Source of the DNA: Deltaproteobacteria bacterium
Lineage (GTDB): Bacteria; Myxococcota_A; Polyangia; Polyangiales; Houyiibacteriaceae
Reading direction: 5' to 3'
Assembly (NCBI GenBank): GCA_017644045.1
Contig: JAEPMI010000002.1
Location: forward strand, 323,026 to 387,025
DNA: 64,000 nt
Shown piece after piece: positions 8,850-18,602 of this stretch. Within the stretch, counting starts at the first letter, position 1; each line of letters starts with the position of its first letter. The position numbers and the translations under genes were made by a program. The notes below the pieces were generated by a model, which was given only the letters and a program-made list of their open reading frames with translations, did no database searches and had not been told where the DNA came from.

Positions 8850-9434
8850 TCAGAGCTCGTGGACGTGGGCGAGCGCGAACTCGAGCAGCGCCCCTGGCCC
8901 TCGCAGCCCGAGCTTGGCGACCGCGTTCGCCCGGTGGTTCTGCACGGTACGTAGACTGACCCCGAGCGCCTCCGCGATCTGGCGGCTGGTCTTGTGGTCC
9001 GCGACGAGGCGGAGCACCGCACGCTCGGTCTCCGTGAGGAGCGCGGTGGACTCGGCTTCCCGCGGCAGGCGACGGCTGCGGTAGCGGAGACCGGTGAGCA
9101 CGGCACGGAGACAATCGACGACCTCTGGCCCAGCGTCCTCCTTGAGCAGGTAGCCGCGAGCGCCGAGCTCGAAGGCGGTGGTCACGTACTCGGCGTGCAT
9201 GGTGAGCATCACGACCGGCGGCCCCACGGTCGGCCATCGCTTCAGGAGCTCGAGCCCGCTCAGACCTGGGAGCGAGATGTCGAGGATGGCCACGTCCACC
9301 GCGTCGAGACGTTCGAGCACGGCGCTCCCCTCCGAGAGCTCGACGGTCACCTCGAAGTCGCGCTCCGCGTCGATGAGAGCGCGCAAGCCGTGGCGAACGA
9401 TCGGGTGATCGTCCGCGATGAGTACTCGTTTCAC
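8850..9434 (-). CDS. NarL/LuxR-type response regulator
   Basis: A 194-residue response regulator. The receiver domain has acidic residues DD at 8-9, phosphoacceptor Asp 52 (AILDISLPG) and Lys 98 (YLLKED). The C-terminal LuxR-type helix-turn-helix spans about 130-190 and contains LTETERAVLRLVAD and SLRTVQNHRANAVAKLG. The family binds DNA as a dimer after phosphorylation. The gene overlaps the histidine kinase gene by ATGA, so the pair is one operon and the kinase is the probable phosphodonor. Targets are not visible. Confidence 0.95.
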   Translation of the reverse strand: MKRVLIADDHPIVRHGLRALIDAERDFEVTVELSEGSAVLERLDAVDVAILDISLPGLSGLELLKRWPTVGPPVVMLTMHAEYVTTAFELGARGYLLKEDAGPEVVDCLRAVLTGLRYRSRRLPREAESTALLTETERAVLRLVADHKTSRQIAEALGVSLRTVQNHRANAVAKLGLRGPGALLEFALAHVHEL

Positions 9435-11119
9435 GATCGGGACTCCGGCACGCGTAGCTCCACGCAGGTGCCACCACCCGAGCGAGCGCGGGTCGTGAGC
9501 CGTCCACTCGCCGCGCGTGCCCGCTCCTCCATCGACGATAGACCCAGGCCGCGGGCGCCGTCACCGAGACCGCGCCCATCGTCCTCGACTCGGAGCACGA
9601 TCCAGCCGTCGTGGGACTCGAGGGTGACGCGAGCCCACGAAGCCTCCGCATGGCGGACCACGTTCGTGAGTGCCTCCTGGAGCACCCGGTAGACGTGGAG
9701 CGCGACGGGGGGCGCGAGCCGATCGTCGACGACCTTCAGCCCGTGCTCGTACTCCATGCCCGCCTGGTCGAGGGTCTCTTCGACCACACGGGCGCAAGCG
9801 TCACGGAGCCCCAGTCGTTCGAGGCGATCGGGGTGCAGCTCGTGCGCCATCCGACGGATCTCGTCCATGCACTCGCGGGCTCGCTCCGCCCGCTCGCCCC
9901 GGAGGCGACCCGCCAGGACGCTGAGCGACTGCCCGATGCCGTCGTGGAGCTCGCCCGCGATGCGCCGCCGCTCGGCGTCCTGCGCGCTGAGCAGGCCACT
10001 GGAGAGCGCGCGCTGCGCCGCCAGCTTGCCGCGTTCGAGCATCCGAACTCGGTCGGCGAGCGCGAACGAGAGGATCAGCGCCTCGACGCAAGTCCCGACC
10101 TTGAGCCCATGCCGTGCCCAGAAGCTCATCGGCACGAGCCCCTGCGTGGCCACCGCGAAGAATCCATACCAAGGCAAGAAGCAGAGCGCGCCCGCCGCGA
10201 GGAAGTAGGCGGGACGCTGCCGTCGTCGCACACCGGCCCCGAGGACGAAGGTCAGGACGAGGACGGTGGCGAGCCCGAGTCCGAGGACGGCGGGGACGGC
10301 CACTGCGTATGCACCGAGGAGCGCGAGCGCCGTCGCGAAGAAGGCGACGCCGATGGCGAGGACCACCCGACCGGACCGAGGCGCCTCCCGGCGGAGGTCC
10401 AGCATGGAGTGGACGAAGAGGTTGCCCGCACCCGCGGAGACACAGAGAAAGAACGTGGGCATCGCGTTCGTCGCCCAGGTGGAGGAGGGCCAGAGCCACT
10501 GCCCCGCGTGGCCTCCGAAACCGGCCTGGGAGAGCGCGAGCGCCGAGAGCCAGAGCGCGTAGTAGGCGTAGGGTCCGGAGCGCAGGGAGAACGCGAGGAA
10601 TGCGTTGTAGAGCGCGAGAGCGAGGAGAAAGCCGTAGAAGAGTCCGAGGCCCAGCGGCAGCCGAGTCCGGTGGGCGTCGAAGCCAGTCTGGGTCCAGTGC
10701 CTCAGCGGTACCGCGAGCGCGCCCGACGACTCCGCCCGCACGAACGCGACACGTGCGTCCGCGTCCACCGGGAACACGTAGGTGGGGTGCTCGATGGGCC
10801 GCGCGTCATGAGGCTCCAGGTCCCCGACACGCCAATGGTCCGAGCCCACCCAAACGTCGACTCGGTCGAGCGCGGGATACGGGATCTCGAGCAGCCCGTC
10901 CTCGCCCGTCCAGGGCAGCTCGACTCGGAGCCATATCGGCCCGCGCGCGAACCCATGGCTGGATGAGGTGGCCTCGACGCCGCTCTCGTGGAGCGCGTCC
11001 TCCGCATCGGCCAGGGACCACTGCGTGTCGGCGGGCTCGTCGACGATGGTCGCATCGGGAGTCGTGGCGCCGGCCTCGCAGCCGACGATCGCGAGCAAGA
11101 CGACGACCCCCCATCGCAC
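9431..11119 (-). CDS. 7TMR-DISM histidine kinase
   Basis: A 562-residue sensor kinase. Its N-terminus is a lipoprotein-like signal (LLAIVGC, Cys 14). An extracytoplasmic 7TMR-DISM sensing domain follows at about 30-150, then about seven membrane helices (155-355). The cytoplasmic part has a HisKA_3 dimerisation helix with His 392 (AERRRIAGELHDGIGQS) and a HATPase domain (LQEALTNVVRHA, VEDDGRGLG, GLGLSSMEERA). This NarL-family kinase type matches the LuxR-type regulator encoded immediately downstream. The ligand is unknown; DISM sensors often bind carbohydrate-like compounds, but nothing here shows that. A signal that also looks like a lipobox is slightly unusual for a multi-span kinase. Confidence 0.93.
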   Translation of the reverse strand: MRWGVVVLLAIVGCEAGATTPDATIVDEPADTQWSLADAEDALHESGVEATSSSHGFARGPIWLRVELPWTGEDGLLEIPYPALDRVDVWVGSDHWRVGDLEPHDARPIEHPTYVFPVDADARVAFVRAESSGALAVPLRHWTQTGFDAHRTRLPLGLGLFYGFLLALALYNAFLAFSLRSGPYAYYALWLSALALSQAGFGGHAGQWLWPSSTWATNAMPTFFLCVSAGAGNLFVHSMLDLRREAPRSGRVVLAIGVAFFATALALLGAYAVAVPAVLGLGLATVLVLTFVLGAGVRRRQRPAYFLAAGALCFLPWYGFFAVATQGLVPMSFWARHGLKVGTCVEALILSFALADRVRMLERGKLAAQRALSSGLLSAQDAERRRIAGELHDGIGQSLSVLAGRLRGERAERARECMDEIRRMAHELHPDRLERLGLRDACARVVEETLDQAGMEYEHGLKVVDDRLAPPVALHVYRVLQEALTNVVRHAEASWARVTLESHDGWIVLRVEDDGRGLGDGARGLGLSSMEERARAASGRLTTRARSGGGTCVELRVPESRS

Positions 11120-11153
11120 GGCTGGAGGGTACCAGGCGGAAGACGCCCGATGG

Positions 11154-12008
11154 TCAGTGCACGAAGAAGCGGGCGCTGAACCCGAGCGCGATCTGGAAGT
11201 CGGTCGCGGCCTCGGTCAGCCCGTGCTGGGCGAAGAAGTCGATCTGCATGTCCCGGGTGATGCGAAACGCGGCCCCCCAGTCGAACTGGATGACGGCGTC
11301 GCGGTCGGTGCCGAGCGGGATCAGTCCGAAGGACTCGACGAAGACCGAGAGCCGCCGTTCCAGGAACGGGAAGGCGTAGCCGAGGTTGACGACGTAGAGA
11401 GCGCGCGCGAAGCGTCCGACCCCATCGTCGGGAATGTCGATGCCGGCGTTGAGCAGGAGCCCGAAGCCCTTGGGCAGCGACCACGAGAGCGCGCCGCGGA
11501 TGTCGGGCACGACGGCGTCGTTGGTGAAGGGCGCACGCCCAGAGGGGAGGAAGAGGTCGGTCATGATCGCGACCGCGGGCACGGCGCCATCGTTCGCCGC
11601 GAGCTGGATCTTCAGACCCACCCACGTGTCGGTCGGGTGGGCGGTCTTCTGCCCCATCGGCGGATGGCCGTCGATGCCGAGCAGTTCGGAGCCGAGTCGG
11701 ATCTCGAAGATGTCGAGCAGGCCGAAGCGGAGCAGTGTCGGGAACGCGAGCAGGTGCTGGTCGCCCGCCATCGGGATTCGCTCGAGCGCGTAGTTCGCGC
11801 TGGTCTCGATCTGGAGCGCCCACTGCGGAACCGTGGTCGCCGCGTTGCCGTTGCCGGGTCGGTCGGTCGCGATTGGCGCCACCATCACCTGATATCCCTC
11901 CACCTCCTCCTCTTGCTCCGCGTCCTGCTCGGTGGTCGCGGGCTGAGCCACTGCGGGCACCGCCGCGAGCAAGGTGAACGTGCCGGCGAAGAGACGAAGA
12001 AACCGCAT
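11154..12008 (-). CDS. Outer-membrane protein, Phenol_MetA_deg-like barrel
   Basis: A 284-residue exported protein with a signal peptide cut after AVPAVA. The mature part begins with an acidic stretch (TTEQDAEQEEEVE). It then continues as a barrel-like sequence with the IATDRPGNGNAATTVPQWALQIETSANY region typical of the Phenol_MetA_deg/transporter-like family, ending in SARFFVH with a C-terminal aromatic pattern. Despite the family name, no link to phenol is visible. I chose the ATG at 12008 because it begins the signal peptide; the frame stays open upstream but that stretch lacks protein character. The gene lies 34 bases upstream of the histidine kinase start, same strand, so it may head that operon. 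Confidence 0.8.
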   Translation of the reverse strand: MRFLRLFAGTFTLLAAVPAVAQPATTEQDAEQEEEVEGYQVMVAPIATDRPGNGNAATTVPQWALQIETSANYALERIPMAGDQHLLAFPTLLRFGLLDIFEIRLGSELLGIDGHPPMGQKTAHPTDTWVGLKIQLAANDGAVPAVAIMTDLFLPSGRAPFTNDAVVPDIRGALSWSLPKGFGLLLNAGIDIPDDGVGRFARALYVVNLGYAFPFLERRLSVFVESFGLIPLGTDRDAVIQFDWGAAFRITRDMQIDFFAQHGLTEAATDFQIALGFSARFFVH

Positions 12009-12087
12009 CTCTAGCGAGCGTTGGGTGAAGGGCGCGCCATGTCCAGCGGAGCGGAATGGCGGAACGAGGCTCGTTCGTCTCTTCGAG

Positions 12088-12312
12088 GTGCGAGCGGCGG
12101 CGGCGATGGTGGGGCTCGGGGCGGGACTACTGGTGGCGTGGGCGGTCTCCACGTTCTTCTTCATGCTCGAGGCATGGGGCGCGCGGGGCATGGCCAAGTC
12201 GTCGCTCTTCGAGCTCTGGGCCGCGATGACCTGGTGCGGCGGGCCACTGCTCGTGCTCGGAGTCCTGACGGCCGCCGGGGTGCTGGCCCTGCGAGCTCGG
12301 CCGAAGCCCTGA
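12088..12312 (+). CDS. Small two-helix membrane protein
   Basis: A 74-residue protein with two predicted membrane helices (MVGLGAGLLVAWAVSTFFF and GGPLLVLGVLTAAGVLALRA), separated by a short loop with Trp residues. No family was recognised. The start is uncertain: GTG at 12088 or ATG at 12106; an ATG at 11974 would overlap the divergent gene start and is unlikely. It converges with the kinase gene that ends at 12338. Confidence 0.5.
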   Translation: MRAAAAMVGLGAGLLVAWAVSTFFFMLEAWGARGMAKSSLFELWAAMTWCGGPLLVLGVLTAAGVLALRARPKP

Positions 12313-12337
12313 CCGAGGGTAGGCCCGAGCGCACCGC

Positions 12338-14452
12338 TCAGGGTGTGCTGGGCTCGGGCTCGGACTCGGGCGCGCTCGGCTCTGGGTCCACGTCGGGCAG
12401 GCTGAGTCGCAGCGCTGCGATCGCGTGCTCGAGCGCGTCGACGCGTGCACGGGCGTCCGCGGTGCTCGCGCTCGCCTCCTCGATCTCTGCCGTCAGCGCG
12501 TCGACCTCGGCTCGAAGCCCGTCGGCCCGGGTCCGTTCCTGCTGCGCGAGCTGGGACTGCTCACCGAGCGCCACGCGCGCCTGGTCGCGCTCGGCGTGCG
12601 CACGGCGCAGCTCGACGTCGACCTCGGCGGCACGCCGTTCGGCGTCGGCGACGACGACTGCGAGCTGACTCTCGGCATGCGCCAACTTCGAGGCGAGCTC
12701 CTGCCGGGTCAGTCGACTCGCGCCGTACTCCTCTTCGAGACGCGCGACGTCCGCTTCGAGCGCGCGCCGACGCTCGAGCGATGCTGCGAGGTCCTCACGC
12801 ACCTGCGCGGCGCGTTCGCTCGCTTCCGCAGCTCGGAGCCGCTCGATGGAGGCCAGCTCCCGAGCCTTCGTGGCCTCGAGCCGCTGGAGCTCGGTCTCTC
12901 GATGGAGCACGAACACGGCCGCAGCGAAGATCGCGGCGAGCGGCAGGACCCAGCGCAGCACGCTCACGCGACGGGCGCGCCGTTCCTCGGGCCGTGTGAG
13001 CGCCTTGAGCTGAGACACCATGGCCTCGGCGCTGGGGCGTTCGTCGGGTGCCAGGTGGAGCCAGCGCTCGAAGTAGGGCTTCAGATAGCGAAGGTCGCGG
13101 CGGCGCGGCGCGCGAGGGGCTCGGCGCGCTCGGTGATGCACGAACGCGTCGACCGCTCCGGCCAGCACGGGCTCTTCTTCCTCCGGGGCGAGGGCGTTGC
13201 GCAACGTGAGCGCGAGCGCGAACACGTCTGCCTTCGGAGTGATCCCCGGCGGATCGGGCTCTCGCGCGAAGCGAGCGGCGACCTCGGGGGCGAGGTAGCT
13301 GGGCGTCCCGGCGAGGACGTTCTCCGCGTCCTTCGCGGCGACGCCCAGATCGAGCAGCACCGGGAGCACTTCGTCGCCGCCGAGCTCGTCGGGACGAGCG
13401 AGGAAGACGTTCTCCGGTTTGACGTCTTGATGGCGAATGCCCGCGCGATGGAGCGCCGCGAGCGCACGGGCGAGAGGCTCGAAGATGCGCCGGGCCTCCA
13501 CGCGGTCGAGTGGTCCGCGAGCGAGTCGCTCCCGTAGGGTCTCTCCGCGATAGAGGGGCATCACGAAGTAGAAGCGTCCCGTATGCCAGCCGTGGTCCTT
13601 GAACTGGACCACCGAAGGGTGGGTCACGCTCGCGATCAACCGGAGCTCGCGCAGCGCGGCGTCGCGCGTCGCGTCGTCATCCGCTCGAGCACGGAAGATC
13701 TTGAGCGCCACCTCGTGCCCCGGCACGTCGTCGTCCGTGGCCTGATACACGTCCGCGAAGGCGCCGCTCCCCAGATGCGCCACCAGTCGGTAGCGACCGG
13801 CCACGACGGTCCCGATCGCGAAGAGCGGCTCGGTTCGCGGTCGACGACGCGAGGGAGCGAGCGCGAACGCCTCGAGGAGCGCTCCCTCGAGAGTCCGGTC
13901 TCGACTGTCCGGGTCCGCTCCGAGGACCTCTCGGGCACACGCGCCGATCCGCTCGAACGCCGCCTCGACCTCCTCCTCGCTCAGATCGAGGACGTGGCGG
14001 AGCTCCGCGGACTCGAGTTGTCGGGCAAACGCGAGCTCCGCGACGTCGAACGCGACCTCATCGGGCCAGAGCTCCGCCCGAAGCTTCTCGAGTCGCTCGC
14101 CGTGGCGTGTGGCCAACGAACGCGACCACCACTCCCGGTCCAGGTTCGGACGGCGCCCGGCGCACGCGGCTCGAGCCTCCCGATAGAGCTGTGCGCGCGC
14201 GCTCGGCTCCGTGCCCCGCTGGAACTCGAGGGACTCGAGTCGCTCCAGCGCCAGCGGCACCGCCCCTTCGGACAGCCGAATGGTGAGGAACTGGCGAAGC
14301 CCTTCCCAGTAGTGGGTGAGGGCGCGGTCGGCGACGATCGTTTCGATCGTGCTCTGCGGAGCTTCGTCGGCCGCCAGAGACAGGGCGGCGAACGCCACCG
14401 AACCCTGAGTGTCGGAGCGCCGAAGAAGCGCCAGAGACACGGGTGACTTCAT
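12338..14452 (-). CDS. Atypical Ser/Thr kinase with N-terminal domain and coiled-coil tail
   Basis: A 704-residue protein. Residues 1-205 form an alpha-helical region; its LSEEEVEAAFERIGACAREVL segment resembles a sigma-factor-like helix-turn-helix, but that is only a resemblance. A kinase domain follows from about 212 to 480, with HLGSGAFADVYQA, invariant Lys in ALKIF, a catalytic loop IRHQDVKPEN (Asp about 343) and DLG instead of DFG (about 368). The HQD loop makes it a non-RD type, so activation-loop phosphorylation may not control it. One membrane helix (LPLAAIFAAAVFVLH, about 510-525) is followed by about 150 residues of charged coiled coil. It is divergent from the OpgG-like gene. The coiled coil is predicted to lie outside the cytoplasm. 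Confidence 0.85.
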   Translation of the reverse strand: MKSPVSLALLRRSDTQGSVAFAALSLAADEAPQSTIETIVADRALTHYWEGLRQFLTIRLSEGAVPLALERLESLEFQRGTEPSARAQLYREARAACAGRRPNLDREWWSRSLATRHGERLEKLRAELWPDEVAFDVAELAFARQLESAELRHVLDLSEEEVEAAFERIGACAREVLGADPDSRDRTLEGALLEAFALAPSRRRPRTEPLFAIGTVVAGRYRLVAHLGSGAFADVYQATDDDVPGHEVALKIFRARADDDATRDAALRELRLIASVTHPSVVQFKDHGWHTGRFYFVMPLYRGETLRERLARGPLDRVEARRIFEPLARALAALHRAGIRHQDVKPENVFLARPDELGGDEVLPVLLDLGVAAKDAENVLAGTPSYLAPEVAARFAREPDPPGITPKADVFALALTLRNALAPEEEEPVLAGAVDAFVHHRARRAPRAPRRRDLRYLKPYFERWLHLAPDERPSAEAMVSQLKALTRPEERRARRVSVLRWVLPLAAIFAAAVFVLHRETELQRLEATKARELASIERLRAAEASERAAQVREDLAASLERRRALEADVARLEEEYGASRLTRQELASKLAHAESQLAVVVADAERRAAEVDVELRRAHAERDQARVALGEQSQLAQQERTRADGLRAEVDALTAEIEEASASTADARARVDALEHAIAALRLSLPDVDPEPSAPESEPEPSTP

Positions 14453-14714
14453 GATCCCTCGCGATGCGAGAAGCAGACCATCCTGGCTGAGCGCAAAAGT
14501 GGCGTGGCACCGCCATCTGACGCCCGAACCCGGGTGGTGGACGGCTCCCCGATCAGAGATGGCTGTGCCACGCCGTCGCAGGTGGGTCAGTTAGCCCCGG
14601 TGGGGGTTGCTCTGGTGCAGTTGTTTTCCGCTCACGACACCCATCCGCGCCCGAATCACTCGAAGAACGCGTTCGAGCAATACATGGAACGCCAAGTGCA
14701 TTGCCCGCCCGCGA

Positions 14715-16247
14715 ATGGAACGACGTCGGTTCCTCCGTCAGGTCGGTCTCGCTCTGCTCTCGAGCGGCTGCCGACCGGCACCATCTCTCTCCCAGCCGAG
14801 GTCTCGGTCGCCGCGCGACCGGGCGCTCGCGATCTTCCAGAGCTGCACACGCCGCGCGCGCGCCAGGCTGCGTGGTCGACCGATCGGACCGCCGGCGCCG
14901 ATCCCGGACGAGCTCCGTGGCATCGATTACGACCTCTACCGCTCCATTCGCTTCCGACCGGAACGTGCGCTGTGGCGCGGAGGCCCGTTCGAAGCGCAGT
15001 TCTTCCACCGCGGCTTCTACTACGGCCGCGCGGTCGACGTTCGGGTCCACGACGCCTCCGGCGGTCGTCCTCATCGGTTCGACCCGGCGGACTTCGCCTA
15101 TCCCGACCCGCTCGTGCCCGAGCGCTTCGAGGGCCTGGGCTTCGCCGGGCTTCGGCTCCACGCCCCGATCAACACCGCCAGCTACTCGGACGAGGTGCTG
15201 GTCTTCCTCGGCGCGAGCTACTTCCGCTCCCTCGGTCGCGGCAACGTGTACGGACTCTCCGCGCGCTGCCTCGGCGTCGACACGGGGCGAGAGGGCACCG
15301 AAGAGTTTCCGGAGATCGTCGCCCTGCACCTCGTGACCCCGAATTCGGGCGACGACGTCGCTCACCTCGTGGCGGAAGCTCGCAGTCCGCGGGTCGAGGG
15401 CGCGTTCCGCTTCGAGCTCGCGCCGGGCTCGCCCACGACGATCGACGTGGAGGCCGCCGTCTTCCCGCGAGAGGCGATCGACCAGCTCGGCCTCGCTCCG
15501 CTCACGAGCATGTACCTCTTCGGTGAAGACCGGCCGGGGCGTTTCGGCGATCACCGTCCCGAGGTGCACGACTCTGACGGGCTGCTCCTCCACACCGAGT
15601 CCGGTGAGCGCATCTTCAGGCCGCTCCGGAACCCCCCGCGCACGACCCACTCCTCGTTCCGCGTCGAGCGGCCTCACGCGTTCGGGCTCGTGCAGCGAGA
15701 TCGCGACGTCCGCAGCTACCAGGATCCGGAAGCTCGCTACGAACGGCGCCCGAGCGCGATCGTCACGCCGATCGAAGGCTGGACGCCCGGGTCCGTCCGA
15801 CTGCTGGAGATCGCCACCCGGCTGGAGACCGACGACAACGTCGGGGCCTTCTTCGTCCCGGACGAGTGGGGAGACGAGCTCCGCTACCGCTATCGGGTCG
15901 CGTTCGGCGATCCGTCGCCCGTGCACGGTGCGCACGTCGTCGCGCTCCGGACCGGTCGGCCCGAGGCGACGGTGCGTCCGGACGCGCACGGGCCGAACGA
16001 CGGGCTCTTCGTGGTCGACTGGGCCGGCGCTCCGACCGCGGACGCCGTGGAAGCGCGGGTCGACTGCGAAGGCGCTCGAGTGGTGCGACAGCGACTGGAG
16101 CGAGACGACGAGCGCGGCCTGATGCGCCTCGTGATCCAGCTGGAGGCGGAACGGCCGGACGTCGAGCTGCGCGCGTTCCTCCATCACGGGTCGGACGCGC
16201 TCGGCGAGACCCTCTCGTACCTGTGGCAGCCGGAGCCGGCAAACTGA
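14715..16247 (+). CDS. OpgG/OpgD-like periplasmic glucan biosynthesis protein
   Basis: A 510-residue protein of the MdoG/OpgG family, which shapes osmoregulated periplasmic beta-glucans. The N-terminus (RRRFLRQVGLALLSSGC) combines a twin-arginine motif with a possible lipobox, as in Tat-exported OpgD. Recognisable family regions include FRPERALWR, FFHRGFYYGRAV, PLTSMYLFGED, RPHAFGLVQRDR and ERRPSAIVTPIEGW. The ATG at 14715 starts the signal directly. The stop overlaps the ATG of the OpgH-like gene by one base, so they form an operon. Its role is inferred from family membership; no glucan has been shown here. Confidence 0.9.
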   Translation: MERRRFLRQVGLALLSSGCRPAPSLSQPRSRSPRDRALAIFQSCTRRARARLRGRPIGPPAPIPDELRGIDYDLYRSIRFRPERALWRGGPFEAQFFHRGFYYGRAVDVRVHDASGGRPHRFDPADFAYPDPLVPERFEGLGFAGLRLHAPINTASYSDEVLVFLGASYFRSLGRGNVYGLSARCLGVDTGREGTEEFPEIVALHLVTPNSGDDVAHLVAEARSPRVEGAFRFELAPGSPTTIDVEAAVFPREAIDQLGLAPLTSMYLFGEDRPGRFGDHRPEVHDSDGLLLHTESGERIFRPLRNPPRTTHSSFRVERPHAFGLVQRDRDVRSYQDPEARYERRPSAIVTPIEGWTPGSVRLLEIATRLETDDNVGAFFVPDEWGDELRYRYRVAFGDPSPVHGAHVVALRTGRPEATVRPDAHGPNDGLFVVDWAGAPTADAVEARVDCEGARVVRQRLERDDERGLMRLVIQLEAERPDVELRAFLHHGSDALGETLSYLWQPEPAN

Positions 16248-18598
16248 TGCGCGCGCTCGATCTTCGCTCCGGGAACACGTCGAGTCGCGTCCGCACGGTG
16301 GAGGGCGCGAACCCACGGCAGCGCTTGCGGGCGTTCCTCGCCGCTCAGGCGCCGCTGGACGCCACGACCCTCGGCCAGCTCTGCGATCGGCTCCACACCG
16401 AAGCCGCGACCGACGCCGCCGATGCATGCATCGCGCACGCGCAGGCGCGGCTCACGCGATGGTCGGAAGAGGTGCTCGGACCCGATGGGCCGACGCTGGA
16501 CCCCGAGGGGATCATCCTACGGCGCGCGCTCGACCGGCATCCGAGCGCCCTGCTCAGCGAGGACCCCGACGAGCGCCGCGTGCTGCGCGACGCATGGGAG
16601 CAGCTCTCCCGTCGGGCGGAGCTCCCCCGGCAGCGCCTCGACGGACCGCGTCCCTGGTGGGCCATCGCTCCGCTGCTCGCGACTGCGCTCGGAGTCGTCG
16701 CCGGCCTCCTTCTCTTCGAGGCGACCACCGTGAGCGCATGGACCGTCCCGTGGGCCGTGCTCTTCGGCGTGTTGGTCGGTCTGCATGGCGTGGCGCTGGT
16801 GTTGGCACTCCTGGGAGTCGTCCGTTCGCTTCGACCCCCGCGGTGGGAGGAGTCCGAAGGCCCGCTTCCTCGCACGGCGCTGGTGATGCCCATCTACGAG
16901 GAGGACCCCGAACGTGTCTTCGCGGCGCTCGCCGCGATGCGCGAGGCCCTGATCGCGACGGGTGAAGGCGACGCCTTCGAGATCTTCGTCGCGAGCGACA
17001 CCCAGGAACCCCGGCGCGCCGCGGACGAGATGCGCGCGTGGCGGCGCCTGGCGATCGAAGCGTCGAGTCGCGTCCCCGTGTTCTACCGCCGACGCGCCGC
17101 CAACCGCGGGAAGAAGTCGGGCAACCTCGCGGAGCTCTTCGTCCGGCACGAAGCCCGCTACCGCTACGCCATCGTGCTGGACGCGGACAGCCTGATGGGC
17201 GGCGAGACCATCGTCCGAATGGTGCGACGCATGGAGGCGAACCCCCGGCTCGGTCTCCTTCAGGCGTCCATCGGGCTCCGCGGCGGCAAGACCCTCTTCG
17301 CCCGCATGCTCCAGCTCGGCCACGCCCTGGCGGGCCCTTTGATGACCCGTGGTCTGTCGGCGTGGAGCGGCGCGGACGGCAACTACTTCGGGCACAACGC
17401 GATCGTGCGTGTCGATGCGTTCGTCCGGTGTTGCGGCCTCCCCTTGCTGAGCGGTGCGCCGCCGCTGGGTGGCCCGATCTTGAGTCATGACTTCGTGGAG
17501 GCGGCCCTGCTTCGAAGGGGCGGGTACGAGGTGCGGCTCGCCGACGATCTGATCGACTCCTACGAAGAGCCCCCGCCCACGCTGCGGGACTATCTCGTCC
17601 GCGATCGGCGCTGGTGCCAGGGGAACCTGCAGCATCTTCGAGTCGTCCTCGCGGACGGCCTCCCGGCACGCAGCCGACTGCACCTGCTCCTCGGCGCGGC
17701 GGCCTACCTCACCTCGCCTCTCTGGCTCGTGTTCATGGCGCTCGGGGGCATCGCGCTCGCGACGACCAGCGCTCGCGACACCGACCTGCTCCTCGCCTTG
17801 GGCATCGGCGCGTTCACGCTGCTGCTCTTGCCGCGAGCGCTGGGTGTGATCTGGGCCCTCGGTCGCGCGCGTGCGTTCGGTGGGGTGGCACGCCTTCTGC
17901 TCGGCGCCTCGGTGGAGTTGGTGCTTTCGATCGTGATCGCGCCGATCACGATGTTGGCGCGGACCCTCTTCGTCGTGGAGATCGTCACCGGCAAGGCGGT
18001 GGGCTGGGTCCCCCAGCGTCGCGACTCGAGCGGGGCGCTGGCCTCGCTCGACGGACGCACGGTGACCACGAGCATCGTGGGAGCGATCGGCCTGGCGCTC
18101 TCGACCCAGCTGACGCACCCCTGGCTCCTGTGGCCCATCGTCGGGCCGTGCGCGCTCGCCGTTCCGCTCTCGCTCTTCCTCGGATCGCGGGGTGTGAGTC
18201 GCGCGGCACGCGCCATCGGCCTCTTCGCGATCCCGGAGGAGCGGCGCCCGACGGCGATCGCGCGCGATCTGGAGTCGCGGCGGGGCTACTACCACGCGGA
18301 CTCCGCCTGCCGCTTTCGGGATCTGGTCCTCGACCCGAACTTGTGCGCCCGGCTTCGCGCGCGTCTCCCCGAGGACGACCATGTCCCCGACCTCTTGATC
18401 ACGAAGGCCATCGCGCGGGGACCGGCGGGGCTCACCCCCGACGAGCACGAGACGCTACTGCGATCTCGTAGAGCGCTCGAGAAGCTCCACCGAGAAGCGT
18501 GGCGGCACTGGAACGTCGAGGACTGGGAGCTGCCCCACGGCGTCCGCGCCGAGCCCGTGAGCCATGGCGAGCACCCGGCGGTGGGTACGGTAGGCTGA
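16247..18598 (+). CDS. OpgH-like membrane glucosyltransferase
   Basis: A 783-residue polytopic GT2 enzyme of the MdoH/OpgH family, expected to polymerise glucose from UDP-glucose and move the chain across the inner membrane. Two N-terminal helices (about 140-195) precede the catalytic domain. That domain has LVMPIYEED (~213-221), LDADS (Asp 312/314), a GADGNYFGHNAI region and a RDRRWCQGN (QxxRW-like) motif near 454. Further helices run from about 480 to 650, followed by a cytoplasmic C-terminal domain. Translation is coupled to the OpgG-like gene by TGATG. The first 130 residues are less conserved. Confidence 0.92.
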   Translation: MRALDLRSGNTSSRVRTVEGANPRQRLRAFLAAQAPLDATTLGQLCDRLHTEAATDAADACIAHAQARLTRWSEEVLGPDGPTLDPEGIILRRALDRHPSALLSEDPDERRVLRDAWEQLSRRAELPRQRLDGPRPWWAIAPLLATALGVVAGLLLFEATTVSAWTVPWAVLFGVLVGLHGVALVLALLGVVRSLRPPRWEESEGPLPRTALVMPIYEEDPERVFAALAAMREALIATGEGDAFEIFVASDTQEPRRAADEMRAWRRLAIEASSRVPVFYRRRAANRGKKSGNLAELFVRHEARYRYAIVLDADSLMGGETIVRMVRRMEANPRLGLLQASIGLRGGKTLFARMLQLGHALAGPLMTRGLSAWSGADGNYFGHNAIVRVDAFVRCCGLPLLSGAPPLGGPILSHDFVEAALLRRGGYEVRLADDLIDSYEEPPPTLRDYLVRDRRWCQGNLQHLRVVLADGLPARSRLHLLLGAAAYLTSPLWLVFMALGGIALATTSARDTDLLLALGIGAFTLLLLPRALGVIWALGRARAFGGVARLLLGASVELVLSIVIAPITMLARTLFVVEIVTGKAVGWVPQRRDSSGALASLDGRTVTTSIVGAIGLALSTQLTHPWLLWPIVGPCALAVPLSLFLGSRGVSRAARAIGLFAIPEERRPTAIARDLESRRGYYHADSACRFRDLVLDPNLCARLRARLPEDDHVPDLLITKAIARGPAGLTPDEHETLLRSRRALEKLHREAWRHWNVEDWELPHGVRAEPVSHGEHPAVGTVG

Positions 18599-18602
18599 GG
18601 CC

